Assembly: GCA_019454045.1 (NCBI GenBank)
Contig: SKCR01049642.1
Coordinates: 62,001 to 126,000 of the forward strand
Source of the DNA: Zanthoxylum bungeanum
Lineage: Eukaryota; Streptophyta; Magnoliopsida; Sapindales; Rutaceae
Direction of reading: 5' to 3'
DNA length: 64,000 nt
Shown here: one piece after another, positions 44,691 to 57,480 of the stretch
Numbering within the stretch: the stretch's first letter is position 1
Layout of the letters: each line of letters starts with the position of its first letter
Translations under genes and position numbers: made by a program
The notes under the pieces: model-generated
What the model was told of the DNA's origin: nothing
Seen by the model: only the letters and a program-made list of their open reading frames with translations
Database searches by the model: none

Positions 44691-47451
44691 TATAACATCC
44701 CCAATCCGAGAAGATTACCAGCAAGTAACAGATTCCACAGTCACCTAAGCTATTGTCTGTTACTGGAGAAAAACTTACTTCTTAACCTGATAACTAATCA
44801 TCACATCAATATACACACACACAATTTCATAGAACTGACTTAATGTATGAACCACAAGAAAAGTACACATAATCTAGTTAATCTTTACAGATAGATCAGA
44901 AATCATGCAATTGTCATACACCAAAAAGAAACTACATTATATGTGAATATAGGCCTGACATAATAGACTAACATAACTAGTGACTGTGGTGCTACATTTG
45001 TCTCTGATCCATATCTCCAAAAGATAATTGTGGCTCACTAGCTGAAAGATCCAGCAAAACTGGGGAGTAGGGGGTGAGTCCCAGAGAACTCAATGAGTGA
45101 AGCTATAAAATCAGAAACAATATTAATAATTATGTATCAAATGACCATAGCATAAAACTACTTTTTGAACTCATATAAACCATATCTTTTTTCTTTCAAA
45201 ACCTTTGTGAGAAATCATTTGTGCAAATCATATATCTGGAATAACTAGAGAACTATAGAAAACCTGATGCATTTGGGAGCTACGTATCACCGTCCCTCCA
45301 TACTCCTAAACTAGTGCTTGAGGTATTACGTATCGCCATCCCCAAGCCACTGAACTAAAGCCATGAGTGTTAATCAATGTCATCATCCTAACCCAGAAAC
45401 TAGGATCTAAGGGCGTTATATATTGTCGTCCCCCTACTCCTGAAACTATATATGCATATCTCTACAATATCCATCAATTCCAAAATCAAGATAAAAATCA
45501 TTTGTATCAAAATCAATAACTTTTCTCAAAATACTTTTGATAATGTTCTCATTAAAATCCTTTGTGCTCAAAATCTCAAATCTCTTAAATACCTTATGGT
45601 TTTCTTTAAATAGCATCAAAATAGTAAAGAACTCAATATCTTATGTAAATCATAAAACTTTGAGATTATTAAAGAATAATTGAAATAGGTAAATTCTAAA
45701 AACAAGTACTCCACTCATAGTGCTATGACAAATCGGGGATGGTACACGGCGTGGGTGTTCTTAGAGTACCTTGACGTCGATCTAAAGTCAAAGCAACCAT
45801 TAATTTTCTTCCTTATAATTCAGAATATTTACATATAACATGAAAGCATATGCAATGTATGAATACTAAATCTACTTAAACATTGAAAATATCTATGGTA
45901 TCTATGAATTTTACGGGCTTAGATTTGGAGTTGTACAAGTACGGTAGCGGAAACATATATTTTACTAATCGCTAGAAAATTCACTGTTTGACGTCTAATT
46001 TTAAAATTCATGGTAATTAATTGGGGATGAATCTGAAGCTAAAATTTTAGTAGAATATTCCTTAATGTATTTAGTTTATGTTTGTTTTTAAGCATCTCAA
46101 TTTCTATTATAGAAACTCAAGTTATGAATTGAAGTTCAGGGGCTGTGCAAACAGAAAACTAGGTAAATGAGTAGTAGATCGCCCGACTTCAAAAATTCAG
46201 TCTAGTCTCATATTAAGTCCAAAAATTTTATATTTTGGATATGTTACTTCTCTATGTGTCTAGTTTATCTAGAAATTTACGCTTAATCAATCGGATGTAA
46301 CAAACTTCACTTATAAGTTAATCTTCACAGCCTGTCCAGAAAGCATCATAAACTAACAGCATTACTTAACTTTCTTATTTCGCCTTCTCATTTAATTCCT
46401 TCAATCTGACAACCCCAATAGAATTTTCATTATTAGAAGCACTCTTCATAAAATATAAAACATGCATAATTTTATAATTTAATATTAGCTTGGTATTTTA
46501 TCAAACACTTAGTGCGCTAAATGCCAAAACTTCATCTTTTACATAATCTTAATTATCTCCACTCCCACTTTACATGTTTATCTCTTAACAACATCAATCA
46601 GTACTTCATATCACATTTAAAACATCCCACCCTTCCTCCTGGGCTTGTCCAAATCTTCATCCATCTCCACTCTCAAAATTTAGAACATCACACAAGTTAG
46701 ATCAATTACAAGTATTCAAATCATCATAATTCTAACCTTCTAACATCATTACAATGTCAAATCTCATAAACCCCAAATTAGCTCAATTTTTAGGGTTCCA
46801 TAATTTGGGGATTTCTCAAAAATATTACTTTCTTATTATAATAAACATCTAAATGACATCAACCACTAACCAACAACATCCATTGATAATTAATTCATCA
46901 AAAATCAACATTTCAATATTTGGGTCAAGTTTTCCTTACCTCCAATAAAGTTATTCTTCCACCAAATAAATGCCCAAGACTTTTTTTCTCCCCTCTAAGC
47001 TTGTATGTGTTTGATATGTATTTGAGTCGTCTTGAAATTTGGCTGGAGAGATGAAGAAAATCAAAGGTGCTTGTCTGAGGATGGTTCGACCTTGGGAGGA
47101 AAATGTGAGGGCTTGAGGTTTTTGCCTTGGCTTATAATAAGCCTTTAAAATAAATCTTGAAACATGTGAACTTTTCTAGAAAATGGGGTGTTAAAACCAA
47201 AAATAACCATTAAGTAGTGGGCTTAGGCTAGTTTTGTTTAGTTTAGGTGTAAGCTTAAATTAGAGTTAGTATTGGGCTTTTGTTCTTGAGTTGGGCCCAT
47301 TAAAAAACATTAGGTTCATTAGGACTATATCCAAATATGGCTCATTGGCCCACTAAGTCACCAAAATTTTTATCAATGCTCGTAGAAAATTTCTTATCTA
47401 AATCACCGCATTACGACCTTTAGCTGAGCTTTGAAATTTCTGGTCGTTACA
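44691..47451 (-). repeat. 5' LTR of element H (about 2.76 kb)
   Basis: On the minus strand it opens TGTAACGACCAGAAATTTCA (47451) and closes GGATGTTATA at 44691, a TGTTACA-type end with mutated CA. It contains a cluster of four 'TTACGTATCRCCGTCCCC' motifs at 45275-45435 that also occurs in LTR I. No coding potential is seen. The flank TCTAT after 47451 has no partner because the 3' LTR is lost. Confidence 0.75.
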
Positions 47452-47457
47452 TCTATG

Positions 47458-49910
47458 TGTCAGTACCCTTCGCACTTTATTATTTATTTGGTAAGTATTG
47501 TGCGTCATATGACTTTATGTTAATCAACAGCATGACACGATTTTATCCTTTTACAATATGGTTATCATTTGATTTTTGCTTTTGATCATATATAATTCTG
47601 GTTTTGATCATATGTGACATGCGTGAAGTCCAACAATTGATTTCTTGATTTCTTGACTTTGATCAATTGCCAAGTGATTATAATCAGCAACATCACATTT
47701 TGATCATTTATTCTTGCCTTTGATCATATGTATAATACGATTAACAATTTTCTTCTACCGTGAATCATGTGTATAGGATTGGATCCACTACTCGATCTTC
47801 CATATTATATCTCAATACCAAAATTTATAAGGGTGGGCTCGATTTAATTCACTTAAGAGAAATTCTTCTTGAGAAATTTTTTTTCTCAACTTTCTTTTCT
47901 TCTCTCATTTCAATCTCATTGAAATTTTGAAAGTGGGTTTTAATGAGAAGAGAAAACCTTTATATTTATATATTAAGGGTTTAAGTTAAAAAAGTGATTG
48001 TACAAAATTAACTCTAACCCTAATATAAATATTAATGTTTGGCCAATGGCCTTTTTGTCACTATAAATTATTAATTTCAAAAATTAAATATAATATCAAA
48101 TATCATTTAATTTGAAGTTAGAATTTAACATGTAACTTATATCATGATATAAATTACATATTTGATTTTGAATTAAATAAAATTTAATTTAAAAATCAAA
48201 TCATATATTAATGATTATCTAATAATCATTGACATAAAACCTCTATATTAAATATTTTAATATATAATTACAAAGTGTGATATTATATAATTATTAATCA
48301 AATTAATAATTATATCAATAAATAATTCTCAATTATTTAATATTTATCGAGTGAGTTCATAATTGGACTATCCAATTATTCCATGGATTTTTATATTGTA
48401 ACAAGTTAACACAGCGACCTAATGGACCCATAGTTCCGAGCTCCAATAAATCGAAATATTAATTAAAACTCTTTAATTAAATATTTTGAATTATTAAATT
48501 TAATTTATTCCACTAAAAACCTAAAACTGCACTCTTGTTACTAGATATATTTTAAATCGAAAATCATCAGCTTCCACCGATATAATCACTGCATACCCTC
48601 CACGAGTATCTCATAAATAGAGCCGGGTCATAAGATACGCCATACCCCTCTAATTATTTTGTGCCATAAGTACCATTGTTTCTCTAATTATCTATTTATT
48701 CATAACTATTATGAATATTAATCTTTCTATTAGTAATAGAAAGACTTGAGCGCTGTAACCGTTAAAATATTGAATCAACCCTTAAGGAATATACTCATCT
48801 ACTTCTCGCAAGAATGAGTGGATTCCATATTTATATAAAACGTCCTCAACTACACACCAAATCATGTTCTCAAAATACGTAGCTATTGGTCGGGATTTCT
48901 TCACCAACCTCACCTTTGTAAATTAAAGGACATAGCCTACCATGTATAAGTTCTTAGTACAATCAGGATTCAGATCAATCCATATATGATCATCTATTAG
49001 ACTAGTATAAATTTATTTTTTTAAAGGATATTAAAAGAAATTCATTTCTATCTTGGTCCAGTCCTATATGATCGCATCATATAAGGTGCCTCAATTATGC
49101 ATGGCAATGGGCCGGGCTCGGGCGGGCTTATCAAAGCCCGGCCCGAGCCCGTGCTGTCATCAGGCTGGGCCGGGCAAGCCCGGTCGGGCTCGGGCCGGGC
49201 CTGACTTTTTAATTATAAATAAATAAAAATTATTATATAAATATATATATATTATATAAATATATATATATTATATAAATAAAATATTTAATTATTTATT
49301 TTAAGCCCGGACCCGATTTTTTTATTATAAAAAATTATAAATATAAAAAATTTATTATAAAAATATATATATTTTATAAATTAAAATATTTATTTATTTA
49401 TTTTAAGCCCGGACCCGATTTTTTTATTATAAAAAATTATAAATATAAAAAATTTATTATACAAATTTATATATTTTATAAATTAAAATATTTATTTATT
49501 TATTTTAAGCTCGGGCCGGGCCCGGGCTTTTTAGGTGAAGCCCGGCCCGACTTCGGGCTTTTCTGCCATGCAAACCTCAATTTCCATGTCACCACATGAA
49601 CGAACCCGGATCAAAGTCGTAATATAATATGGAATGGACCACAGCTATAGATAAACCACTAACAAACTGCCCGTCTTTGTTTGCTCTCTACGGACTATTT
49701 AGGATTATTAATTTCAGACTTAAATCTTTTTATGTATAACACGTATACACTAAGTCTGAAAGTACATTTAGCATCCAATGACATACATGATAATTTATGC
49801 TATGCGACTTTATAATCAATATTTTAATAAATGAACAAGTGCATCGTTTAATATTTAAAACAAAACCTCGTTTACATATTACATTATGCTCTTGGGTTTA
49901 TGTCCCAACA
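47458..49910 (-). repeat. LTR of element J (contains a MITE)
   Basis: The minus strand begins TGTTGGGACATAAACCCAAG at 49910, a common Copia LTR start. AT-rich sequence without genes follows. Excluding the MITE it is about 1.97 kb. No second copy exists in the window, so the exact end is inferred. Confidence 0.55.
49097..49574. mobile_element. hAT-type MITE with GGGCCGGGCTCGGGC ends
   Basis: 478 bp flanked by perfect 8-bp duplications CCTCAATT (49089-49096 and 49575-49582). Ends ATGCATGGCA and TGCCATGCAAA are imperfect inverted repeats, followed inward by GC-rich subterminal GGGCCGGGCTCGGGC-type motifs, while the middle is almost pure A/T. Two about 100-bp tandem units, each starting GCCCGGACCCGATTTTTTTA, lie at about 49305-49505. 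It is non-coding and needs a hAT transposase in trans. Confidence 0.9.
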
Positions 49911-49919
49911 ATATTCTTC

Positions 49920-51170
49920 CGGACTTTTGGAGTTCTTGAACTTGTGATTGTTCCACCATCAATCTTTTACGATCTAAAGGTAATTCAATGTTATTTGATG
50001 GTTCTGGAACTTTATCAAGTTCCAGTTTACTCCAACTATCTTTATTAGGAAACAAACATTTAGTAGAAGTGGTATCCTTTTGTTTCTTTTAAATACCCCA
50101 TGAATTTACATTTAATTAACCTTGTCTTCAGCTTATCAGCATGCAATTGCTTCACATAAGCTTCACAGCCCTAAAATTTTACAAAGTTGAGATTCAGCTA
50201 TTTACCATGCCATATCCCATATGGTGTCTTGCTAACGATTTAGATGGAGCATTATTTAGAAGGTACGTAATGGTATATAATACTAGTCCCTAGAATGATA
50301 TTAGAATACTTATGCTGGACTTAATTGATCGTATTATATCTACCAAGGTCGATTTCTCTTTTCAGAAATACCATTGTGTTGCGGTGTCCCTGAAAGATTC
50401 CATTGCGAAATGATGTCATGTTTCTTAAGATAGTGTTGGAACTCATAACTTAAGTATTCTCCTCCTCGATCAGATCAGAGTGTCTTAATACTTTTACTAG
50501 TTTGTTTCCCTACTTCATTTCTGAATTCTTTAAACTTTTCAAATGAATCAGACTTATACTTCATTAAGTATACATAACGAAAACATGAATGATCATCAGT
50601 AAAGGTTATGATGTAGGAGTAACCACCATATGCTTGAATCGATATATGACCACATACATCGGCAAATACTAGCTCTAGTAATTCAGTTGCATGTAGTTAC
50701 TTTCCAGTAAAAATTAATTTAGTCATTTTACTAATTAAACAATATTCACAAGTTGCATATGATTCATAATCAAATGGTTTCTAGTAATCCTCTTTATGTA
50801 TTTTTGTAATCTTTATTTCATTTAATTCCAGAACATATAATTCATTGCTCAAATATCCACTACCATAAGAAATATTATCATATGAAACTGAACAACAATT
50901 GTTCTTTATAATAAAATTAAATCATTTCTTGTCCAAACAAGATAATTTTTCTTCTAAGTATTGGAATATAAAAATAATTTTCTAATTCTAGAACTAATCC
51001 ACTTGATAATAATAGAAAATAAGCTCATAACTCTTGCTCCATTTCCTACTTGTAAGTCCATTCATCTCTTTGAAGTGTTCCACTCTCATTGAGGCCCTGT
51101 ATATTATTACATATGTGAGAACCACAACTGATATCTAATACTCAAGTAGAATATGTTCTAGGACGTAAAC
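49920..51170 (-). pseudogene. Copia protease-integrase remnant of element J
   Basis: The minus strand reads VLDISCGSHICNNIQGLNES near 51090-51150 (active-site Asp of DTGCGSHI kept, neighbours changed). Near 50040-50480 it gives integrase blocks SRRRILKL, FRDTATQW (from GTPQHNG-type sequence), VSKTPYGIWHGK, GCEAYVKQLHADKLKTRLIK and FMGYLKETKGYHFY. There are many stops. An acidic/linker tail to 49920 precedes the LTR. Confidence 0.8.
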
Positions 51171-51615
51171 CTTCTTCTATTACCTAAGAACAATTCTTAT
51201 GTTGCGGTACGAATCTGCGAAGTTAGGTTCTGTCAATATATTAGCATCAAGTATGTTTTAGAGAGAGATATTGTTACTCATGTTTTGTTTGGAAACCTAT
51301 ACGAGGAATATATAATTTTGATTAGTTTTATTACATTAATATGAACCATGAGATAATTGGAATTTTTATCTAATGGTTACTCACACTATTTTATTAGAAT
51401 TTTTTCAGCCCCTTCAATGATAAAATTATCGTGTGCAATTTAAAATAGGTCATCTACAAACTTCGATGCACTCAGGCTAGGCTCCAAGCAGAAAATCATT
51501 TTATATCAAAGGAAACATTCATATTACATACAAAGACTTACCTGGTCTATACAAAACAGAAGACATTCTCTGACAGCCAGATACCCCACAGTGCAGTCAC
51601 TGACTTCTTAATCAT

Positions 51616-51628
51616 GCTCTGATACCAA
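51616..51628 (-). other. Primer binding site next to LTR I
   Basis: The minus strand reads TTGGTATCAGAGC, the exact initiator-Met site, 3 bp after the LTR end. It shows I was a minus-strand element whose internal region (toward lower coordinates) has been lost or replaced by J. Confidence 0.8.
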
Positions 51629-52784
51629 CTTTGTGACATCCTGTCTAAAGACACGATTCTACCATCAGGAGACATGATAACCTATCTCCATAAGCCTCTG
51701 ATGCTACTAAAATTTCGATATCACCTCTGCTAAAAATCATGAAACATGGATCAAAGTCCAGCACCTCGAGCTATCATGATATTACATTCAAAAAAATCAG
51801 TCTCAACTTATATTCTAAAAGGCCTACAGTCTGCGAAATCTTAACTCATATGCAAATGGGCCTTGGGCCTGACATTAGATAGATACTACAAACAAATACG
51901 TGCTCAACACGATTAAAATTAGACATATGATATAAATAAATAAAACTAAGGTTGTAGGAGCCCATAACACATCTCAGAACAATACAATGACTCAAGACTA
52001 GTTTGACTGTATCGGGGAGATCCCTCTAGAATCTTCTAGCTCTTTAAGTCCAATGCAAACCTACAAAACTAGAAAACTGTTGGGGTGTGAGCTATAAAGC
52101 TCAGTAAGTAACTCATATCTTATGTAAATACATCGAATAATAATAAGAACTTAAATAGAAATAATATATATGTGTATATACACAAACTTATAAATCTCAT
52201 CTTTATCTGATAACCGCTTACATATATTATACCTTGATAACTCACTAACTACAATGAATGCAAAACTATAGTAAACTTATCTTATTGATTCCATACTAAG
52301 CTACACATCTATGGAATTCTGGCATCTCTCATACACAAAACTGGAAGTCCTCAACCACATACGTACATACTCTTTTTCCGCATTGTAGATATACTTTACA
52401 TATTAGCAACATTAAATTTCTCCTAATCGGAATTAACTTATTATCTACCAAACCACCCAATCCCGCGGATAAGCCATCCCAAACCCGTGGTGGTTCACTC
52501 AGTTTAAACTATGGCTGGTTACTTTATTTGAGTTACGTGAGCTAAAAATGCCAACATTAGCTAACTTTGAGCTGTAGAACATTTATTGAAACATTGAGCT
52601 AAAACCTTATACCTCTATACAACAGAAGATACCGACACTAGATTCAATCTATTGGAATCTTAACAAACTACATTCTGAATGTAGGAAACACTCAACAATC
52701 AGCCCTTATATTAATATCATGAATTGATCATGCATCTCAACATACAATTTATACATAGTACATACTTATAATACACTACCATCT

Positions 52785-54779
52785 TGTTGGACAACTATGA
52801 CCTATAGCGTCACTATTTGTACAGATCATGGCGTTGTTGTACAAATTAACTATGTGACAAAGGAGATTACACTCTTATCATTTGTGATTAGATCAACTAG
52901 ATGTATAAATGATGAGAGGTCCCTATGATTTGTTCCTGGACGGAGAATGATATGAGACAGTATCAGTCCACGAAGGATAAATTATTAAATATCCATAGTC
53001 AGAGTATTATCGAGATTGGACATCGATAAATACGTAAAAGACTAGTATTGCACTTATGCGCGTTGTGAGGGCATAACATCATAGTTCTCATATATTTGGG
53101 TATAGGATGCTCATGCAAGTGTAATAGGAGGTTGTGTTTCACCGATGGTGCGGGAAATAGCTTCGCTCTGGATAGACCCCCTCGGAATTCCATTGGTAGT
53201 ATGACTATGTGTCTATGGAAGTCCGAAATCAGGGTAGGTGTATTTGGTCTTAACATGAGACTTACACCGCTAATACTTGCGATAATCAATATACTTTGAT
53301 TGCGGTCGTCCAGGGATTTAACAGGTTCTGTGTACGCCTATGCTGGGTATATTGAGAATCATAGTGTGTTGGGTGTGATGTCAAGACTGAAGTATCACTC
53401 CAGTCATAGTGGAGATGGTGTCACGTAGGATACGGTACTGGTGCTCTTAAGTACTGCAGTCATCGGGATGATATGACTAGGTCATGTTCATCCGATTATA
53501 GAGACTAGTTACCAGACATCCGACATGTGCTTCGTATGAGGCAGACACGGTGACAGTCCGATACTGGATCGAAATACATAATACTACGTATACTACGCCG
53601 GATACAGATCCTTTATTCCTGCAAGGATATTTCCGGAGAATTGGGTAGGCATAGCGCTTTGCTAGAGGCCAACCTTGTCTTGTAAATCGATAAAATGTAG
53701 TACGAGGTACTTACGTGTTTGGATAGTCTGACGACCAAATTTACTGCCAATATATCCGGGGATCTCATGGGTCGCTTCCCAAAGATTCATCGATGACGTA
53801 TGACTCGCACTTTAATTAATCTGGATTAATTAGAAGAGAGAGAAAATTAATCTGGATTAATTTCGGAGATATTTTATCTAGGATCAAATATCAATTAAAG
53901 AGAGATAACGATTAATTTGGAATTAATCAGTAAATTAATATATTTGATATATTAAACGAAATTGGATTTCGACGCGGAATTAAAATTAGATTTTAATTCG
54001 GGCGAACGAATTAATTTAGAATTAATTCGTTAGCAAGGTGAATAGTAATTATGCTTGGCATGATTATTTAATTAAATTAGATTTAATTACGACGTAATAA
54101 AAAATTTGTTAATTTGGAATTAACGAACCCGAGCCAGAGATTATTTACGAGCGCATTCGCATTTCGAATTCGAGTGCGGCACGCAAGTCAAATCAAGCGT
54201 CAAATCACTAGTCGCATCTAGCGTCACATCATGCGTCAATCAAGTGATAGATGTCTTTCACTTTGAGTGATTGACGCTAGTCACTATTCATGATTGATGG
54301 ATTGATGTGAGTTGATGGAAGTTGATGAAAAGCATTTGATGGATTTGAAAGACATTTATCATCATTTTATTTAATGATTTTTGGCTTTTAAATTAAGTGT
54401 ATTAGATACACTTTTCTTTCAACAACACACAAAACCTTCTCTCCTCATCTCTCCTATCTTTTTCTTCTTCTCCCACACGCCCAAGGGGCTGAAAAACTGC
54501 CCAAAAACCGTGAGCAGTAAGGGGATGAAGGTGATAGGGAAGTTTACCCATGAGCCGGGAATCGTTTAACGAAAGCTTGGAGCTTGGAATTTGGCTCAAA
54601 ACTAAAATCATGGAGGTAAAAATCTGCTCACTGCCGAATGCATAAGGAGCGAGAAGAAAATTTTTGTTGCCTCGAGCGTCGCTCAACCGATCAATGTGAG
54701 TATTCCGCAACTTTGTTGATATGTATTCGCACTTATTTCATGCTTATTAATGATCTTGGGACCTTAATAGAAACCAACA
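52785..54779 (+). repeat. 5' LTR of element F (1995 bp)
   Basis: TGTTGGACAACTATGACCC..GAAACCAACA. Compared with the 3' LTR it lacks 57 bp near 54530, between direct repeats GAAGGTGAT, and about 20 bp near 53550. It contains the palindrome array at 53811-54127. The LTR ORF is broken early here (stop at about 53298). Confidence 0.95.
53811..54127 (+). repeat. Palindrome array in 5' LTR of F
   Basis: Eleven consecutive hairpin units in about 315 bp. Examples: GATTAATT-TGG-AATTAATC (53930), TAATATAT-TTG-ATATATTA (53936), CGAAAT-TGG-ATTTCG (53957), GAATTAAAAT-TAG-ATTTTAATTC (53977), AACGAATTAATT with a TAG spacer and its 12-bp complement (54006), TAATTAAAT-TAG-ATTTAATTA (54069) and GTTAATT-TGG-AATTAAC (54108). 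The 3' LTR repeats them at 61594-61910. Confidence 0.88.
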
Positions 54780-54780
54780 A

Positions 54781-54792
54781 TGGTATCAGAGC
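54781..54792 (+). other. Primer binding site of element F
   Basis: TGGTATCAGAGC, a perfect initiator-Met tRNA complement, one base after the LTR end CCAACA. Confidence 0.93.
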
Positions 54793-57480
54793 AAGGTTTG
54801 AGCATGAAACGTTTAGGGCTTAAAATTTGGGTAAAATCATTTTGAGCATGATTTTGTGAAATTGGATGAATGAATATGCTTAAATGTGTTTTAATTGAAG
54901 TTTGATTTGATCAATTTCATGAAAATGGTTTGGAACAATTTTCCCCCAAAATTTCTTGCTTGGCCGAGAGTTATGCCCTATTTCGTCTTGGTGATTTTTG
55001 ATTTTTTGATTCATTGGATGAGTTAGAATCATTCAAGAATGTGCTTTAATATCGATTGTGGAATTAATTGGATTGAATTCGAATCGGACACAAATCCCCT
55101 CCCTTGGCCGAGACTTTGAAGCATGATTGGGTTTGATTTTAATCAAAATGTGTTGGACATGTGATGATGAAAATGAGCATGATTAATTATATAAATTGAT
55201 GTTTTAGAAATGTTAATTTGGGTGATTAATCATGATATACACTTTAGGTTAATTAAATATGAAATTAGATTTTTTGTATTTAATTAATTGGGCCTTAAAA
55301 TTGGATTTGGGCTTGTTATGTTGTAAATGGGCTTATTGGGCTTTGTTGTACAAAGTTGGGTTTAGGCAAAATTGGTTGGATCCAATTAGGCCCAAAACCG
55401 CTTCCATAAAGCCCAAATGCGACCTAATGGACCTTTAAAGTTTAATTGGGCCTAAATTAATTTCTGGCTTATAGGGTAATTCCCGGATTGGATTTTTATT
55501 ATTTGGTTTGACCCAAGTTGACCAAAAGTCCACGCCTTAAGAAATTAATTAAAAGCCCATTGGACTTTAATTGAATTGACGTTGGACGTTAAACGGGCCT
55601 TGAGACCCGTAATGATTAAATTTGGAATTTAAGTCGAAAAAGGTTTATTATTAAAGTGTAATATTTAATTTGGAATTAAATAGCGAATTAGAATTGAATG
55701 CATATTAAATTGGATTTAATGATGTAGTTTAATTTAATTCGAGAATTCGTAATTTGAGTACTTATTCGCAAAACGAGTTTGACTCGAGCAAAATCAAATC
55801 GTTATTTGAACATTGGATGGTCACTAATTATCAGATTAATTAATTTGATTAGATTGATTGATAACATGCTTGTGTGAATACATGGTTGCGATGCATAAAT
55901 AATGTATATCAGATGGATATTAGATGGGTGGGACAATTTTAGAAATTATTGTAATAAATTTGATTTATTAATTGGACCTATGTGTCCAGCCTTATCACCT
56001 CCTTATTCTTTGTATTCTCTTCTCACCTATTCCCCTCAATGTAAATGAGGTTTCTTTAGAAGTGTAGTGTAACGGGTATAAGTAAATACATGTGCTAGCG
56101 GGAGAGAGAAATGGAGAGATTTGATCTAGGATCAATGTGTAAAGTATCCATCCGCATATCATTATTATTTTATTATATGCGCTTTATTATGTGTTTAGAA
56201 TGCATGTTTAAGGGTGTATGATGATGAGACCTTAACAAAGATAATAAATTAGTTGCCAATTTGCACTCGAAAAACCCTCGCTAAATATTAAGCGTTTTTC
56301 CTTCCATTGAGTGATTCTCACTCAAGATCCAAGACTGGCATTGGCTTGTTGGCCAAAGTCAAGGCCTTTGTCCGTCGAGGATGTGTTTGAATCACGAAGG
56401 CTTTGTTCCATATTGGTGTCCTGTCCAAGTTGTGGTTTGTTGGCCAAAGTCAAGACCACTGCTTGTCCAAAGACATTGATTACGAAGCTTTCCATGGTCA
56501 ATGGGTTGCGCTTAACTGGAATCACTAAGTTTGTTGTGCCAAAGCCAAGGCTTAGTTGATTCAGAGGAAAAAGGTTAGGAAATATATTGGATATATTGGC
56601 ATATATAATATATATGTTTCGGACTTGGATGTCCCCCTACCGGATCTAGGAATTGGATCGGATCCAATTGATCTTAGAGATCTACCTAGTTAATTATCAT
56701 ACAATTTGTTGGCCAAAGTCAAGATTGTGTGATATTTAACGGGATCCTAGCCCATTAGGAAATACGATTTCCCGAGTACTCGACAGAGGGTTAGAGGCTC
56801 GCCAAAAAATAATGGGAGGTAAGAATTGAATTTGCAATATTCGTTTAATTACTTGCCATACGCGCTCAAAACAAATATCATTCGTCGTTATAATTAAATG
56901 TTAGTTGGACTAATATTTAAATCGTTGTTTTAACTAACAGTTGGACTGTATTCAAACTATTCATTTGTAGTTGATTTTGTAATTGGATTATAGTAATCAA
57001 TATAATTGATTTTAATCTATTAAATTATAGTTGATTAAATAGTTTGACTATTGTAATCATTATAATAAATAGTGCCTAATTCGTTGATTAAATAGTTGGA
57101 CTATTAGAATCAAGATGTAATTGAAAGATTAACATTTAAAACATAATCCTAGGGAAAATGTATTTAAATGGCTTAATTTTCAAATAGGGAATAATATTTC
57201 AGGATGGTCCCAGAAAATAATAAGTTACTTTATTTGATAAAATAACATATTATGCCTAAGCTCGGAGTTAAGCAAAGAGTCGAGCATAATCTTTGGAAGA
57301 TTTATGTAATGATAACTTTAGTGCTTAATCCATTAAGCTTGTCGCAATAGACGCCTTAATTTCTTTGTCAGAACAAAGGATTAGATCCTTAAAGTATGAT
57401 AATGAAATTGAAGGATCTTCATAAATCTATGCTTAGATTTTAGAAGTACTAAATTGTAATAAATAACTCTTTGAGAGTTA
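54793..57480 (+). other. Long leader/gag region of element F
   Basis: No recognisable gag. It holds GGCCCAATT-rich sequence, palindromes such as ATTTAATT-TGG-AATTAAAT (about 55664), and four near-copies of TTGTTGGCCAAAGTCAAG (56346, 56437, 56531, 56706). The layout equals the leader of B. Confidence 0.65.
56311..56559 (+). CDS. Small 82-codon ORF in leader of element F (function unknown)
   Basis: Same start, length and most residues as the ORF at 19240-19488 in element B: MILTQDPRLAL, CPSCGLLAKVKT and LITKLSMVNG. Three of the four TTGTTGGCC-type motifs fall inside it. No known domain. Whether it is translated is unknown; it may be a degenerate gag segment. Confidence 0.3.
   Translation: MILTQDPRLALACWPKSRPLSVEDVFESRRLCSILVSCPSCGLLAKVKTTACPKTLITKLSMVNGLRLTGITKFVVPKPRLS

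Larger units (their letters stand above)
26318..47451 (-). mobile_element. Chromovirus-like Gypsy element H (3'-truncated, hosts element D)
   Basis: Minus strand: 5' LTR 44691-47451, primer site, gag, protease, RT (41727-42540 and on at 27700-27921 after D), RNase H and integrase to 26318. There the frame stops at the hAT terminus after GKKKLLGPDI, before the rest of integrase and the 3' LTR. All genes carry stops or frameshifts. The pol order protease-RT-RNase H-integrase marks Ty3/Gypsy; motif wording resembles chromoviruses of the Tekay/Del type, a tentative lineage. Confidence 0.82.
47458..51590 (-). mobile_element. Copia element J, internally deleted
   Basis: Minus strand: protease remnant (about 51090-51160), integrase (50050-50480), then an abrupt join to an LTR at 49910 (TGTTGGGACATAAACCCA). 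RT and RNase H are missing. The low end is placed at about 47458 (TGTCAGTACCC), next to LTR H, but that boundary is uncertain. The upper boundary merges with sequence next to the primer site of LTR I. It carries an inserted MITE at 49097-49574. Confidence 0.65.

Noticed and set aside
53811..54127. CRISPR-like interpretation of the regularly spaced palindromes
   Set aside because: The stems differ from unit to unit, linkers are short, and the host is a plant.
54402..54710. Minus-strand 102-codon ORF in the 5' LTR of F
   Set aside because: It is antisense to the element, absent from the 3' LTR because of the 57-bp indel, and has no known domain.
51616..54792. TGGTATCAGAGC tracts as possible tRNA genes
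   Set aside because: They are primer binding sites adjacent to LTR ends; no cloverleaf surrounds them.
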